Assembly: GCA_045646845.1 (NCBI GenBank)
Contig: JAZRLO010000015.1
Location: 1-64,000, forward strand
Source: HGM04593 sp045646845
GTDB taxonomy: Bacteria > Bacteroidota > Bacteroidia > Bacteroidales > Bacteroidaceae
Length of the DNA stretch: 64,000 bases
Direction of reading: 5' to 3'
Shown here: one piece after another, positions 34,013-42,531 of the stretch
Layout: the number at the start of each line of letters is the position of its first letter
Position numbering within the stretch: the stretch's first letter is position 1
The notes under the pieces: generated by a model
Database searches by the model: none
What the model saw: the letters and a program-made list of their open reading frames with translations, nothing else
What the model was told of the DNA's origin: nothing
Program-made: the position numbers and the translations under genes

Positions 34013-36706
34013 CTATAAATAAATTCCACAATCATAACTATAGAATACAAACTCACCTTGTTTCTCATAGGACTCTACCATACCACTATTTATAATTACC
34101 TTTGAATGTTCTTGCACAAGTCCTTTCCAATCATTCCAATAGCAACAATAAACATGTGCAATACATTTATCCTCATAGTCATTTTCCTCTAGAACTACCT
34201 TAGGTAGAAGTAAATCGCGCTCTTCTATCGCGGAGAGATCAAAGTCTTTAATTTGGCCGATATATTTTAAGTCGTTTTTATTAAAAATGAAATTTCTCTT
34301 AATATAACATCCATGTCCTAAAGCCGGCATTACAGTAGAAGAGGTCATCAATAGATATACTTGCCATGCAGACATAGCAGTAGGAGCAGCAGAAAGATGT
34401 TTAACTAAATCATTGTCTACATTTCCGCAATTATCATAAATGTAAAAACTTGATTCATCATCAAAGTCCTCCGCCAACCTTAAACCTAGTTTCTCGCCAC
34501 CAGCCAAACCAAGAGAGGATAGTTTTCCAAAAACCTCCCCCTTATCTTTTAATTCTGTGGTCCTCAACACAGATGTCAATAATAAACGATGAAACTCAAC
34601 ACCTTTCTCCGCATAAATATTTGAACTACCTATAAAAGAAAGCAAATTCTTTGCTTTCTCTAGCATATGGGTTTCTTGCTCACATATTTTATCTTTATCA
34701 TAGTCTGCAATCATAGATAAAATCTGCACCGACTTATTCACATCCTGCTTCATTAAACAACCAGGTTGAGAATCTCCCATATAATAAAGATATGCTAAAT
34801 TCCACAAACACATTAATGACGGATTCGGTTTGTTTAGCATATTGCTCAACATTGCCGATGCCTCTAAATATTCATCATTGTTCCAAAGTACTGTAAATTG
34901 GTTAATCATCGCATTTTGAGAATCTCGAAAAGCGGCATAATCAAGCCAACGATTACCTTCTTCCGCATCATCTTCATAATTGAACGCTAGAACACCAAGA
35001 TTATTGGCTGCTTCATAAATACCATCATCAACAGCTTTTTTATAACAAGACTTGAATATTTCTAGTGATTTGCTATCATTAGAAACCATATCTCTTATGA
35101 AGAGCCAATCGCACTCTTCAATAACATCCCTTAATTTCTTTGTAACATACGGGTCATCCTCAAGCAACCTTGAATGGTCAAGCCTTTTAACAATAATATC
35201 TTCGGGAACTAACTCTAGATATTTAGTACCTTTAAGAGGTGTCGCATTATAGAAGTTGCGAAGCCCCATCAAGTTGAACTTTTCAGCAATATCCTTATCC
35301 GGAATCCCATAAAATGGAGCAGCCATCATGTCTGCACGAACAATCTTACCGTTGTCGAATTTTACAACAATGACAACATTCTTACCATCTTGATTAACAA
35401 CTAGCAGCTTATCTTTTAACTCTGCTCTAACCTGCGAACCTGTATCTGAAATCTTTTGAAGTTTAGCTGCAAAATATTCAATATACCCAGCTTTGTCAAG
35501 ATCCTCATACACCCACATAGAAGAGTAATGAAAATCATCGGCAAGGAAATCTTCAAGTCTGCCGATATTTTTTTCATTCCAACATCTAGCATACTCTTCA
35601 AGCATATCATACTCATCAAATACAGGTGCTTCCATTCTGTACCTTAGTTCAGTAACATACTCAACAACTTTTCCGCATTTAGGGCATATAGACACGATTC
35701 CTTTATATCCATGAAATCCTATCTTAATATTTGTACTGAACCAATTCAATGTTTCTGATTTTGCACCACAAGAAAAACACGGAAGTCGATTTTCCTTAAC
35801 AACGGGAGAGTGATATTCGTCTGCTTCTCTTAAAGGTTCAATATAGCGTTCTATATATTCTAAACTAAAAGGATAATCCTTAACCAAGTCATCATTATGA
35901 GTGTAAAAACCGCCCGAAATATGACGTGTCACAAGCACTAGTCTTGATATTTTTGTACCGTGCATCATAAACAGAACCAACATAGTTCCCATATGTAGAC
36001 ACGAATTAAAATAATAGTTGCTATGTTTGACCTCATATTCTGTAACTTCTTTCGTAACAGTCCACTTTTCTCTCCAACCTTTCCAATATGACACCACCTG
36101 CTCCTTGCCTATGATGCACTTATTTCCTCCACACAAAATAGTTTCAACATTAGCATCTAGCATTGAACTGAAAAGATTGAAATCACCAGAAAGTATTGCT
36201 TTCCCAAGTGTTATAGCAGCAATAGTATGCGGAGTATCAAGCAAATTGTCATCAAAATTCAGTTCGCCAAATTTCGATGACTTAGTGTCAAATTCTTTCT
36301 TTTCGTTATCTGTCAAAGAGGCTTCGTACCCTTTACCATAAACCTGATCAAGTGTATATTCTGTGCCGTGGGTGTAATTGTATTCATACAAAGAAATAGC
36401 CTTGTTGTTTTCATCAAGAACAAAATCCTTTTTATAGAACCCTCTCAATTTACCTGTAATTGGGCGTGGCCTATTCTTATATCTCAACCTATCAATTAAT
36501 TTATAAACCCGATATATAAGAATAAAAGGCATAGCGATAGGCACTATCAACCATATAGATAGATGCGTAGAAATTTTCTTTCCAACAGACACTTCACCTG
36601 CAAAAAGGTTTTTGTATGACTGTTTTTTACTGTTGTGGTGTCGAACGACGTATGTAGCGACTACTGATATAGTCCAATACACAAGAAAAAGAATAAAGGT
36701 TGTCAT
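34013..36706 (-). CDS. unknown membrane-anchored protein with two NTF2-like regions, zinc ribbon and TPR-like repeats
   Basis: I do not recognise this 897-residue protein as a named family. Visible parts in order are: two transmembrane helices (3-21 and 51-68); an NTF2/SnoaL-like region at about 158-265 (LGKAILSGDFNLFSSML, VVSYWKGWREKW); a zinc ribbon with Cys310, Cys313, Cys341 and Cys344; a second NTF2-like region at about 366-465 (YARCWNEKNIGRLEDFLADDF); and alpha-helical TPR/Sel1-like repeats at about 540-690. The gene is clearly AT-richer than the flanks and closes a minus-strand cluster of small membrane proteins. The combination suggests a membrane-tethered scaffold or sensor, but no function is claimed. 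Confidence 0.8.
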   Translation of the reverse strand: MTTFILFLVYWTISVVATYVVRHHNSKKQSYKNLFAGEVSVGKKISTHLSIWLIVPIAMPFILIYRVYKLIDRLRYKNRPRPITGKLRGFYKKDFVLDENNKAISLYEYNYTHGTEYTLDQVYGKGYEASLTDNEKKEFDTKSSKFGELNFDDNLLDTPHTIAAITLGKAILSGDFNLFSSMLDANVETILCGGNKCIIGKEQVVSYWKGWREKWTVTKEVTEYEVKHSNYYFNSCLHMGTMLVLFMMHGTKISRLVLVTRHISGGFYTHNDDLVKDYPFSLEYIERYIEPLREADEYHSPVVKENRLPCFSCGAKSETLNWFSTNIKIGFHGYKGIVSICPKCGKVVEYVTELRYRMEAPVFDEYDMLEEYARCWNEKNIGRLEDFLADDFHYSSMWVYEDLDKAGYIEYFAAKLQKISDTGSQVRAELKDKLLVVNQDGKNVVIVVKFDNGKIVRADMMAAPFYGIPDKDIAEKFNLMGLRNFYNATPLKGTKYLELVPEDIIVKRLDHSRLLEDDPYVTKKLRDVIEECDWLFIRDMVSNDSKSLEIFKSCYKKAVDDGIYEAANNLGVLAFNYEDDAEEGNRWLDYAAFRDSQNAMINQFTVLWNNDEYLEASAMLSNMLNKPNPSLMCLWNLAYLYYMGDSQPGCLMKQDVNKSVQILSMIADYDKDKICEQETHMLEKAKNLLSFIGSSNIYAEKGVEFHRLLLTSVLRTTELKDKGEVFGKLSSLGLAGGEKLGLRLAEDFDDESSFYIYDNCGNVDNDLVKHLSAAPTAMSAWQVYLLMTSSTVMPALGHGCYIKRNFIFNKNDLKYIGQIKDFDLSAIEERDLLLPKVVLEENDYEDKCIAHVYCCYWNDWKGLVQEHSKVIINSGMVESYEKQGEFVFYSYDCGIYL

Positions 36707-36769
36707 AATTTTATTTTTAGGAGATCAGCATACAATTGTCATTGTTACATCTATAAAGTCCATATACAA

Positions 36770-37192
36770 TTAAAAACATCGTAAATATAAAATACAAGCT
36801 ATTATGCTACATAATATCAACAATGTTCCAACAATCCTCTTTACTCTTAATTTTTTAAACAAATCAGTCGGGTCTTTTGCAAAATAAGGATTAACAAGTG
36901 CTAAAGGTATTTGAAGTATCAATGCTGCAATTTTTGATAATGGAAGTCCCGCTACATAAACAAGGAAATACCACCAATTCTCTGCAATACTCAACCACAC
37001 AGCCATGATAATTACAAAAAGCCATCCGATAATTCCACTCCAAATATAAAAATATTTCAATGCAGGCGAGGAAGTCCATGGGCAGCCCCAACTAGGATCA
37101 TCACCTGATTTTTCAATATCACCATCAGGAACAGATATTTCAAGACCAACTAAAACAACAAAAGACAATAATAGGATAATCGAAATTTCCAT
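36770..37192 (-). CDS. unknown four-helix membrane protein
   Basis: A 140-residue protein with about four hydrophobic segments (ISIILLLSFVVLVGLEIS, IIGWLFVIIMAVWLSI, YFLVYVAGLPLSKIAALILQI, IVGTLLILCSIIACILYL). A soluble loop contains GDDPSWGCPWTSSPALK. It lies 63 bases upstream of the 897-residue gene in the same direction and shares its low GC. No family is recognised. The pairing suggests that it partners the large protein in the membrane. Confidence 0.75.
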   Translation of the reverse strand: MEISIILLLSFVVLVGLEISVPDGDIEKSGDDPSWGCPWTSSPALKYFYIWSGIIGWLFVIIMAVWLSIAENWWYFLVYVAGLPLSKIAALILQIPLALVNPYFAKDPTDLFKKLRVKRIVGTLLILCSIIACILYLRCF

Positions 37193-37314
37193 GATTTAAT
37201 AAATTTATTTGGTTACATGATTGAAGAACTCTTTGATAACAATAATCCCGTTTATATATAATGACTTGAAAAACACTTTTTAAACATCAACCTAATATAG
37301 ATAAAATCATATTA

Positions 37315-37713
37315 TCAGTACCCATTCAATCTGTTTTTAAGTTCTATGTTTTGAGCTTCAAATAGTTCCTTTGCAATTTCTTCTTGATCCATATTTTCCG
37401 GAAAAGAGCGCTCTATCTTCATATTACCAAAAAGAGGATTGTTCTTTATGATAATTTGAACAGTTAACTTACCAAATGTCTGATGCAAAAGATATGACTG
37501 AGATCCTGCTGGACCAGAAATTCCAACATTGACAAATGTATTTGTCTCTTGAATTATCCTAACTCTTTTATCAGAATCTAGTATCATTTGGATAAGTTGT
37601 GCATATTTTTTTCTTACTCCTCCTTGCAATTTCATTTCTTTAGATTGTTTTACACTATCAAAAATGAATTTACCAACAATTAGTCCAAGTATAACAATAA
37701 TAAAAGTCAACAT
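37315..37713 (-). CDS. unknown small protein with one N-terminal membrane helix
   Basis: 132 residues. One transmembrane helix (residues 2-18, LTFIIVILGLIVGKFIF) is followed by a charged soluble domain (KKYAQLIQMILDSDKRVRIIQETNTFVNVG, then GKLTVQIIIKNNPLFG) that looks like a small alpha/beta fold. No family is recognised. It belongs to the AT-rich cluster, with 122 bases to the gene downstream. Confidence 0.7.
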   Translation of the reverse strand: MLTFIIVILGLIVGKFIFDSVKQSKEMKLQGGVRKKYAQLIQMILDSDKRVRIIQETNTFVNVGISGPAGSQSYLLHQTFGKLTVQIIIKNNPLFGNMKIERSFPENMDQEEIAKELFEAQNIELKNRLNGY

Positions 37714-37763
37714 AATTTTGATTTTTTAAATTTATAAAAAGCATGTATTTTTCAACTAGAATC

Positions 37764-38117
37764 TTATATGAATAAAGATATCCCCAATGTAGTAAATCCG
37801 ATTATCAAAGAAACCAAGATATCTACTCCGGCTCCTTTTCCTGAAGCAATTCTCCTTAAAACAAATCCGGTTATGGTTGGTCCTAATATAAAAACCAAAA
37901 CGGCATTACCTAAAAATATCCACAACCAAAAGACATCTTCTAATAGAATCGCTTCAGGGATAACAGCTAATACAAAACCGCTAATCCAAGGTATTGCTGA
38001 AAGAGCTGGATTTGCCATATAACCACACCAACTCAAAGGGTCGCATTTTGCAAACATATGTAAACCATATGCCGAAATAAAACCGATAACAGAAATTAAC
38101 AAAAGAATAATCTTCAT
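37764..38117 (-). CDS. unknown small multi-pass membrane protein
   Basis: 117 residues with three or four hydrophobic segments (IILLLISVIGFISAYGLHMF, IPWISGFVLAVIPEAILL, LWIFLGNAVLVFILGPTITGFVL, VSLIIGFTTLGISLFI). It is seven bases downstream of the next gene in the cluster, so the two are probably co-translated. No catalytic motif or family can be named. Confidence 0.7.
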   Translation of the reverse strand: MKIILLLISVIGFISAYGLHMFAKCDPLSWCGYMANPALSAIPWISGFVLAVIPEAILLEDVFWLWIFLGNAVLVFILGPTITGFVLRRIASGKGAGVDILVSLIIGFTTLGISLFI

Positions 38118-38124
38118 AATTTGT

Positions 38125-38424
38125 TTATTTTAATAATTGTTTGTTGTTTTTATACCATAGCAATACTAACATTATAGCGACAGCAACATCAATGATATTC
38201 CATATTGTCTTTTCAAGAAAGATCTTGCAGAAAGGTTGAAAAAGTAAAGCAATAGAACCAGCAATAACACATAAGGGCATTTTGCTATTTTTATAAAAAT
38301 CAAATGCCATACACCCCAAAACTATCATTGTTACAAATCTTATCAAATTGTAATAACCATATGGCATTGGGAACAAGCATACGATTAAAGCAACAGCAAG
38401 GCCAAGTCCAATTTTATAAAGCAT
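38125..38424 (-). CDS. small membrane protein resembling DUF6804
   Basis: 99 residues with three to four membrane segments (KIGLGLAVALIVCLFPMP, IRFVTMIVLGCMAFDFY, LCVIAGSIALLFQPF, IIDVAVAIMLVLLWY). The pattern PMPYGYYNLIRF ... ALLFQPFCKI ... TIWNIIDVAVAI resembles a family of about 100-residue membrane proteins I know as DUF6804. That assignment is tentative and the function is unknown. It is the first gene of the cluster, downstream of the structured leader at 38488-38690. Confidence 0.7.
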   Translation of the reverse strand: MLYKIGLGLAVALIVCLFPMPYGYYNLIRFVTMIVLGCMAFDFYKNSKMPLCVIAGSIALLFQPFCKIFLEKTIWNIIDVAVAIMLVLLWYKNNKQLLK

Positions 38425-38487
38425 ATTCTAAGTTTTTAAATATCATTTATATTCTTTTGGGCAGCCTAACAAGTTCCTTATTAAAAC

Positions 38488-38561
38488 AAAAAAAACGTAG
38501 AGCTACCGCTATACGTCATCAAGGCTCACCACAAGCCCACCTACTAATAGGGCGCTCTACG
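38488..38561 (-). terminator. leader terminator (attenuator) in front of the AT-rich cluster
   Basis: In the minus-strand transcript CGTAGAGC (38554-38561) pairs with GCTCTACG (38496-38503) and is followed at once by eight U residues (38488-38495). The intervening 50 bases contain further small stems (GGCT/AGCC). The hairpin lies about 65 bases before the first gene of the cluster. The only promoter-like site found is upstream of it, so transcripts must pass it. Confidence 0.75.
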
Positions 38562-38611
38562 TATGATATACGCAGATTGCCAATAGTAGGTTCGATTTTG
38601 CTCGTGTTCAT
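38519..38611 (-). CDS. possible 30-codon leader peptide
   Basis: ATG at 38609-38611 opens a 30-codon frame (starts MNTSKIEPTIGN, ends SRWACGEP) that stops at 38519, inside the terminator hairpin region. A ribosome finishing this frame would cover the 5' arm of the terminator at 38554-38561. The frame is open further upstream to a TGA near 38664, so a non-ATG start is possible. Whether it is translated is not known. Confidence 0.4.
   Translation of the reverse strand: MNTSKIEPTIGNLRISYVERPISRWACGEP
38539..38591 (-). promoter_or_regulatory. possible antiterminator pairing in the leader RNA
   Basis: ACCTACTA (RNA sense, 38584-38591) can pair with TAGTAGGT (38539-38546). These arms interleave with those of the terminator stem (order a, b, a', b'). 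The two pairings cannot be nested together, as expected for a switch or a pseudoknot. Confidence 0.45.
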
Positions 38612-38682
38612 TTCGAGGTGGTGATTCTGATGACATTGAGCAAGTATTTTCAAATGTCTTGTATTCGGTCATGAATACATCG

Positions 38683-38715
38683 CAAATATAAAGAAAAATT
38701 TAGAATATGAACAAA
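38683..38715 (-). promoter_or_regulatory. promoter of the leader and AT-rich cluster
   Basis: The minus strand reads TTTG (38712-38715), 21 bases, TATATTTG (38683-38690), a good Bacteroidota promoter. It predicts a leader of about 190 bases before the terminator U tract. Confidence 0.65.
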
Positions 38716-38941
38716 TTAATACGGATAGATGTTTTTTTCGTGATTATTACCGCTCACAATAGTAATTCAGGGCAAACGTAACAGCAAAAGTGCCTTTTGA
38801 GCCGCCCATATTGTTAAGAGGTTGAATAAAAAGAGCTATTTTTAGGCTTGCGAAGGCTACAAAACCGCAGTTTACTTGAGGTAAATGAGGATTTTGGAGA
38901 CAAGCGTAACAACAAAAGAGCCTTTTTAGTCAACCTCGTTT

Positions 38942-41212
38942 TTAATGTCCGAAGCGAGACATATCCACCTCCTTCGTCTCCTTCTTCTTGTAGCCACCGA
39001 AACGGTATGTAAGCGACAGCGTGAAATTACGTGTGTACATATTGTTTCCCTGCTCCACATGCTGCCCCTGGAAGTCCATCTTCATCTTGCTCAGGGTACT
39101 GTTGAAGATGTCGTTGTAGAAACAGCTGAGAGTTCCCTTGCCGCCGGCAAAATTCCATTTCGCACCGACCGATACCTGCCACATCGTCTCCACGGAGAAG
39201 GTTCCCTGCGTCACAGGTGACTGCACGAAGCCGTTGAGTTCAAAGACAAGGTTCTTGTTCACTCTGAAACTGTTGTCGAGGTGGAAAAAGCCGAACCAAC
39301 CGTTATCTTTGAAGCCGATATCGAAGAAGTTGTCGCAACGTTGCGACATGTAACCGCCGACCAGTGTCGCCTGCGTACTGAACCAGGAGACAGGAGAGTA
39401 AGGAGCCGTAACGAACACTCCGCTCTGCAACATATAGTCCCAATTGATTGTCTTGTATATGAGCGTCAGGCGGTCTGTAGCCTGATACATCGTCTGACCG
39501 AACATCTTGTCGATGTAGTTGCAGTATGCACCGAACACATACTTCTGCTTGAATATATAGTTAGCGTTCAGGTTATACATCTTCGACGGTTCAAGCCCCG
39601 GAGTGTTGTGCATTTCGGAATAACCGTCAAGATAGCCCACCGCCGCCTGCATCTGCCAATAGGATGGATAGAGTTTTGTGACCTGCAGCGTACCCTGGAA
39701 TATATGATTGGGATTGCGCATATAAGTAACGGAGCCCTGAGGGTATATTGTCCACCTTTCACTGTCGTTCACCTTGTAGAATTCCGCCGTTGCCGACAGG
39801 GAGAACGAAAGGCCCGCCATTGACTGTTTACCGAACGACACGTACGCTTCGGCAGTATGCTCCGACAGGGAAGAATTGACGTCGCCTCCGTTCAGGGTGC
39901 TTTCAGACGAGAAATGCTGAAAATCCTCACTCTCGCTGTTGCGGTACGACGCTCCGTAGCCCAACGTCCACCCCTTTCCGAGCGAGTGCGACTGGTCGGC
40001 ATAGGTATGGAAAGAACGTATCTTCTGCCCAGCCTTCTGCTCCATCAGAGCACTGTTGCCTGCAGCAAAATCAACATCCATGCGGTTTGCGCTACGGCTC
40101 TCATAGATTGTATAGTCGGCACCTGCGGAGAGCCCAATACCAGTATGTGCCTGCAGTGAGAAGTTATGCATTCCGTCATTGTCAATCACCTTTCGGCTCA
40201 ACGATGTCTGGAAGTTTCCGGTCGAGGCTGTAGCACGTTCTCCGTTAGCCTTGTACTGGAGGTTGTAGGCAGCAGTGATACTATTCTTGTCGTTGAAATT
40301 ATAGTCATACGATGCGCGGGCATTGTGCAGCCACACATTGCCGCGTATCTTCTGCAACTGACGGATATCGTATGTGACACCGGCCAAAGTATGCAGGGAG
40401 ACCATATCGAGGTCCTGTACCTCCTCGACATAATTCGCGCTGTACATCACATCGAAAGCCTGTTTTGGAGTCGCAACACGCAGGAAAGCATGCGCGCCGC
40501 CGGTGTCGCTGAAACGGTTCTTGTAATCGGCACCCACCTCGCCCTGCAGAGAATACTGTGTATCCTTTTTCAGCACAATGTTAATTGCCGCGCCGCGGAC
40601 ATGATACCGGGGCGGCGCACTGTACATCACTTCGGCCTTTTCGACACGTTCTATCGGAGTGCTTTTCAGCAGTGCCGTAACCTGTTCGGCCGTCATAGTG
40701 GATGGCTTGCCGTTGATTATTACCGTAAGCGAGCCTGCACCCACAAGCGACAGTTTCTCCTCCTTCTCGCTGACGCCCGGCAATTTTGTCAGAGCCTCGT
40801 ACGTATTGTTCGCCACTTTGTCTTTTGTCAGCTGCTTTAGGTCATAGGTAAGCTTGCCCTCCTCCACCTTCACCAGCGGACGTTCGGCACTCACAACCAC
40901 CTCTCCGAGCTTGACGTCGGCCGGTTCAAGAATAATGTCACCCGGCTGACCACCTAAGACAACCACCTCACGCGGAACATACGCCAGATGATGCACCACA
41001 AGCCTGAACGAATCCGCAGACGCGGCAAACGAGAACCTGCCGTCGGCACCAGTTACCGCCACATCCACGAACGTGGAGTCAATCTGCTGGAGCACAATGC
41101 TTGCATCCTGTACAGGCTCACCGCCTTTTCCCATGACACGGCCGCATATACTCTGAGCATTAGCGGCAACAGCCCCTGATATCAGGAGCAATAAAAACAA
41201 TATCCTTTTCAT
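38942..41212 (-). CDS. outer-membrane beta-barrel protein with carboxypeptidase-like regulatory domain
   Basis: A 756-residue TonB-receptor-like protein. The start at 41212 gives a proper signal peptide (MKRILFLLLLISGAVAANAQ), while the frame from 41311 does not. A CarboxypepD_reg-like domain (ICGRVMGKGGEPVQDASIVLQQ) is followed by a plug-like region (TYEALTKLPGVSEKEEKLSLVGAGSLTVIINGKP, RVEKAEVMYSAPPRYHVRGAAINIVLKKD) and a long beta-barrel ending TLSYRFGGYKKKE. It fits the outer membrane beta-barrel family (OMP_b-brl_3) often found singly in Bacteroidota. There is no SusD partner, so the substrate is unknown. Confidence 0.85.
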   Translation of the reverse strand: MKRILFLLLLISGAVAANAQSICGRVMGKGGEPVQDASIVLQQIDSTFVDVAVTGADGRFSFAASADSFRLVVHHLAYVPREVVVLGGQPGDIILEPADVKLGEVVVSAERPLVKVEEGKLTYDLKQLTKDKVANNTYEALTKLPGVSEKEEKLSLVGAGSLTVIINGKPSTMTAEQVTALLKSTPIERVEKAEVMYSAPPRYHVRGAAINIVLKKDTQYSLQGEVGADYKNRFSDTGGAHAFLRVATPKQAFDVMYSANYVEEVQDLDMVSLHTLAGVTYDIRQLQKIRGNVWLHNARASYDYNFNDKNSITAAYNLQYKANGERATASTGNFQTSLSRKVIDNDGMHNFSLQAHTGIGLSAGADYTIYESRSANRMDVDFAAGNSALMEQKAGQKIRSFHTYADQSHSLGKGWTLGYGASYRNSESEDFQHFSSESTLNGGDVNSSLSEHTAEAYVSFGKQSMAGLSFSLSATAEFYKVNDSERWTIYPQGSVTYMRNPNHIFQGTLQVTKLYPSYWQMQAAVGYLDGYSEMHNTPGLEPSKMYNLNANYIFKQKYVFGAYCNYIDKMFGQTMYQATDRLTLIYKTINWDYMLQSGVFVTAPYSPVSWFSTQATLVGGYMSQRCDNFFDIGFKDNGWFGFFHLDNSFRVNKNLVFELNGFVQSPVTQGTFSVETMWQVSVGAKWNFAGGKGTLSCFYNDIFNSTLSKMKMDFQGQHVEQGNNMYTRNFTLSLTYRFGGYKKKETKEVDMSRFGH

Positions 41213-41345
41213 TTCTGTCCGTTTCAGAAGCCTCGGCTTCTTATAGCGGTGCGAAAGTAACACTTTTTCAATTAATAAGGAAATAAAATTTACCCCCCCC
41301 ATTTTTAACACACGTTAACATTGTGCAAACAAACCTGCAATACTC

Positions 41346-41376
41346 TTTGCATTTACTCAAAAAATAGCTACTTTTA
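41346..41376 (+). promoter_or_regulatory. promoter of manA
   Basis: TTTG (41346-41349), 19 bases, TACTTTTA (41369-41376; last base off consensus). It lies about 50 bases before the manA start. Confidence 0.6.
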
Positions 41377-41424
41377 TGCTCGGCAAACCGTTTGCTATTA
41401 CAGACAATCATAAATATCATACCA

Positions 41425-42393
41425 ATGTATAAATTCAAACCCATTTTGAAATCCATGCTTTGGGGCGGAGAGAAACTTATCCCCTACAAAGGCCTGGAAT
41501 CGGACAAGACATCAGTAGGAGAGAGTTGGGAAATATCGGGAGTGAAGGGCAATGAATCGATAGTTGCCGAAGGCCCCGATGCAGGCATGAGCCTGCCCGA
41601 ACTCATTGCACGCGACAAAGCCTCGCTGCTCGGAAAGAGCAACTACGAGAGGTTCGGCAAGGAGTTCCCCCTGCTCATAAAGTTCATAGACGCACGCCAG
41701 GACTTATCCATACAGGTACACCCCAATGACAAGCTCGCCTGGGAGCGTCACCAGTCGAAGGGCAAGACCGAAATGTGGTACGTTGTCGATGCCGACCCCG
41801 GCTCACGCCTTCGTTCGGGATTCGCCAAGAGCGTTACTCCCGACGAATACGAACAGAGCATTGCAGACAACACAATCACCGACCTGCTGCAGGAGTACGA
41901 CATACATGCAGGTGATGTATTCTTCCTCCCGGCCGGACGCATACACTCCATCGGTGCCGGCGCATTCATTGCCGAGATTCAGCAGACATCGAACATCACA
42001 TACCGCATTTACGACTTCAACCGATGCGACGACAACGGCAACCCTCGTGAACTGCACACGGAGATGAGCAAGGCTGCAATAGACTACACCGTACTGCCCG
42101 ACTACCGTACATACTACGATGCACAGCCCGACACACTATCGCAGCTTGTATCGTGCCGTTACTTTACCACATCAATCCTTAAGCCCACAAAGGCATATGA
42201 CTTTGAGCTTGACGGGCTCGATTCATTCGTGATACTTATATGCACGAAAGGCAACGGAACTGTAACGGACAACGACGGAAAGAGTGTTACCGTACGCCAG
42301 GGCGAAAGCATACTGATTCCTGCTACCGCAACATCATTACATATAGTACCCGAAGGGGAACTCGAGTTGCTCACCAGCTGGATAACGGAATAA
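41425..42393 (+). CDS. manA: mannose-6-phosphate isomerase, class I
   Basis: Interconverts fructose-6-phosphate and mannose-6-phosphate, linking glycolysis to GDP-mannose and GDP-fucose synthesis and to use of mannose. The start MYKFKPILKSMLWGGEKL at 41425 matches the family, and the upstream ATG at 41392 does not. At 322 residues it is a short Bacillus-type enzyme. Metal-site motifs are QVHPNDKLAW and GKTEMWYV, and the active-site region is FFLPAGRIHSIGAG. A terminator follows at 42447-42478. Confidence 0.94.
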   Translation: MYKFKPILKSMLWGGEKLIPYKGLESDKTSVGESWEISGVKGNESIVAEGPDAGMSLPELIARDKASLLGKSNYERFGKEFPLLIKFIDARQDLSIQVHPNDKLAWERHQSKGKTEMWYVVDADPGSRLRSGFAKSVTPDEYEQSIADNTITDLLQEYDIHAGDVFFLPAGRIHSIGAGAFIAEIQQTSNITYRIYDFNRCDDNGNPRELHTEMSKAAIDYTVLPDYRTYYDAQPDTLSQLVSCRYFTTSILKPTKAYDFELDGLDSFVILICTKGNGTVTDNDGKSVTVRQGESILIPATATSLHIVPEGELELLTSWITE

Positions 42394-42446
42394 CATCATC
42401 CCTTGATAAGCAAGAGGGTGACTAAAAGCCCTCCTTTTTAACGAGC

Positions 42447-42478
42447 AATCCCCACCAGAGCATATTCTGATGGGGATT
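42447..42478 (+). terminator. terminator after manA
   Basis: AATCCCCA (42447-42454) pairs with TGGGGATT (42471-42478), with an inner CAGA/TCTG extension. It may serve the convergent lipoprotein gene as well. Confidence 0.65.
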
Positions 42479-42531
42479 GCATTCTTTGTAAATGACTTTT
42501 GAATCACCTTCTTGTTATGATATAAGCATTG

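Larger units (their letters stand above)
38425..38941. other. spacer between AT-rich cluster and outer-membrane protein gene
   Basis: The right part (38720-38941), beyond the leader RNA, has no gene. It holds copies of a dispersed repeat: GAGGTTGAATAAAAAG near 38818, and at 38896-38938 a 43-base segment with AGCGTAACAACAAAAGAG and TTTTTAGTCAACCTCG whose inverted copy lies at 47090-47132. Confidence 0.7.

Noticed and set aside
38304..38624. 106-codon plus-strand frame over the leader region
   Set aside because: It runs antisense through the first membrane gene and the structured leader; the promoter, terminator and small ORF on the minus strand explain the region better.
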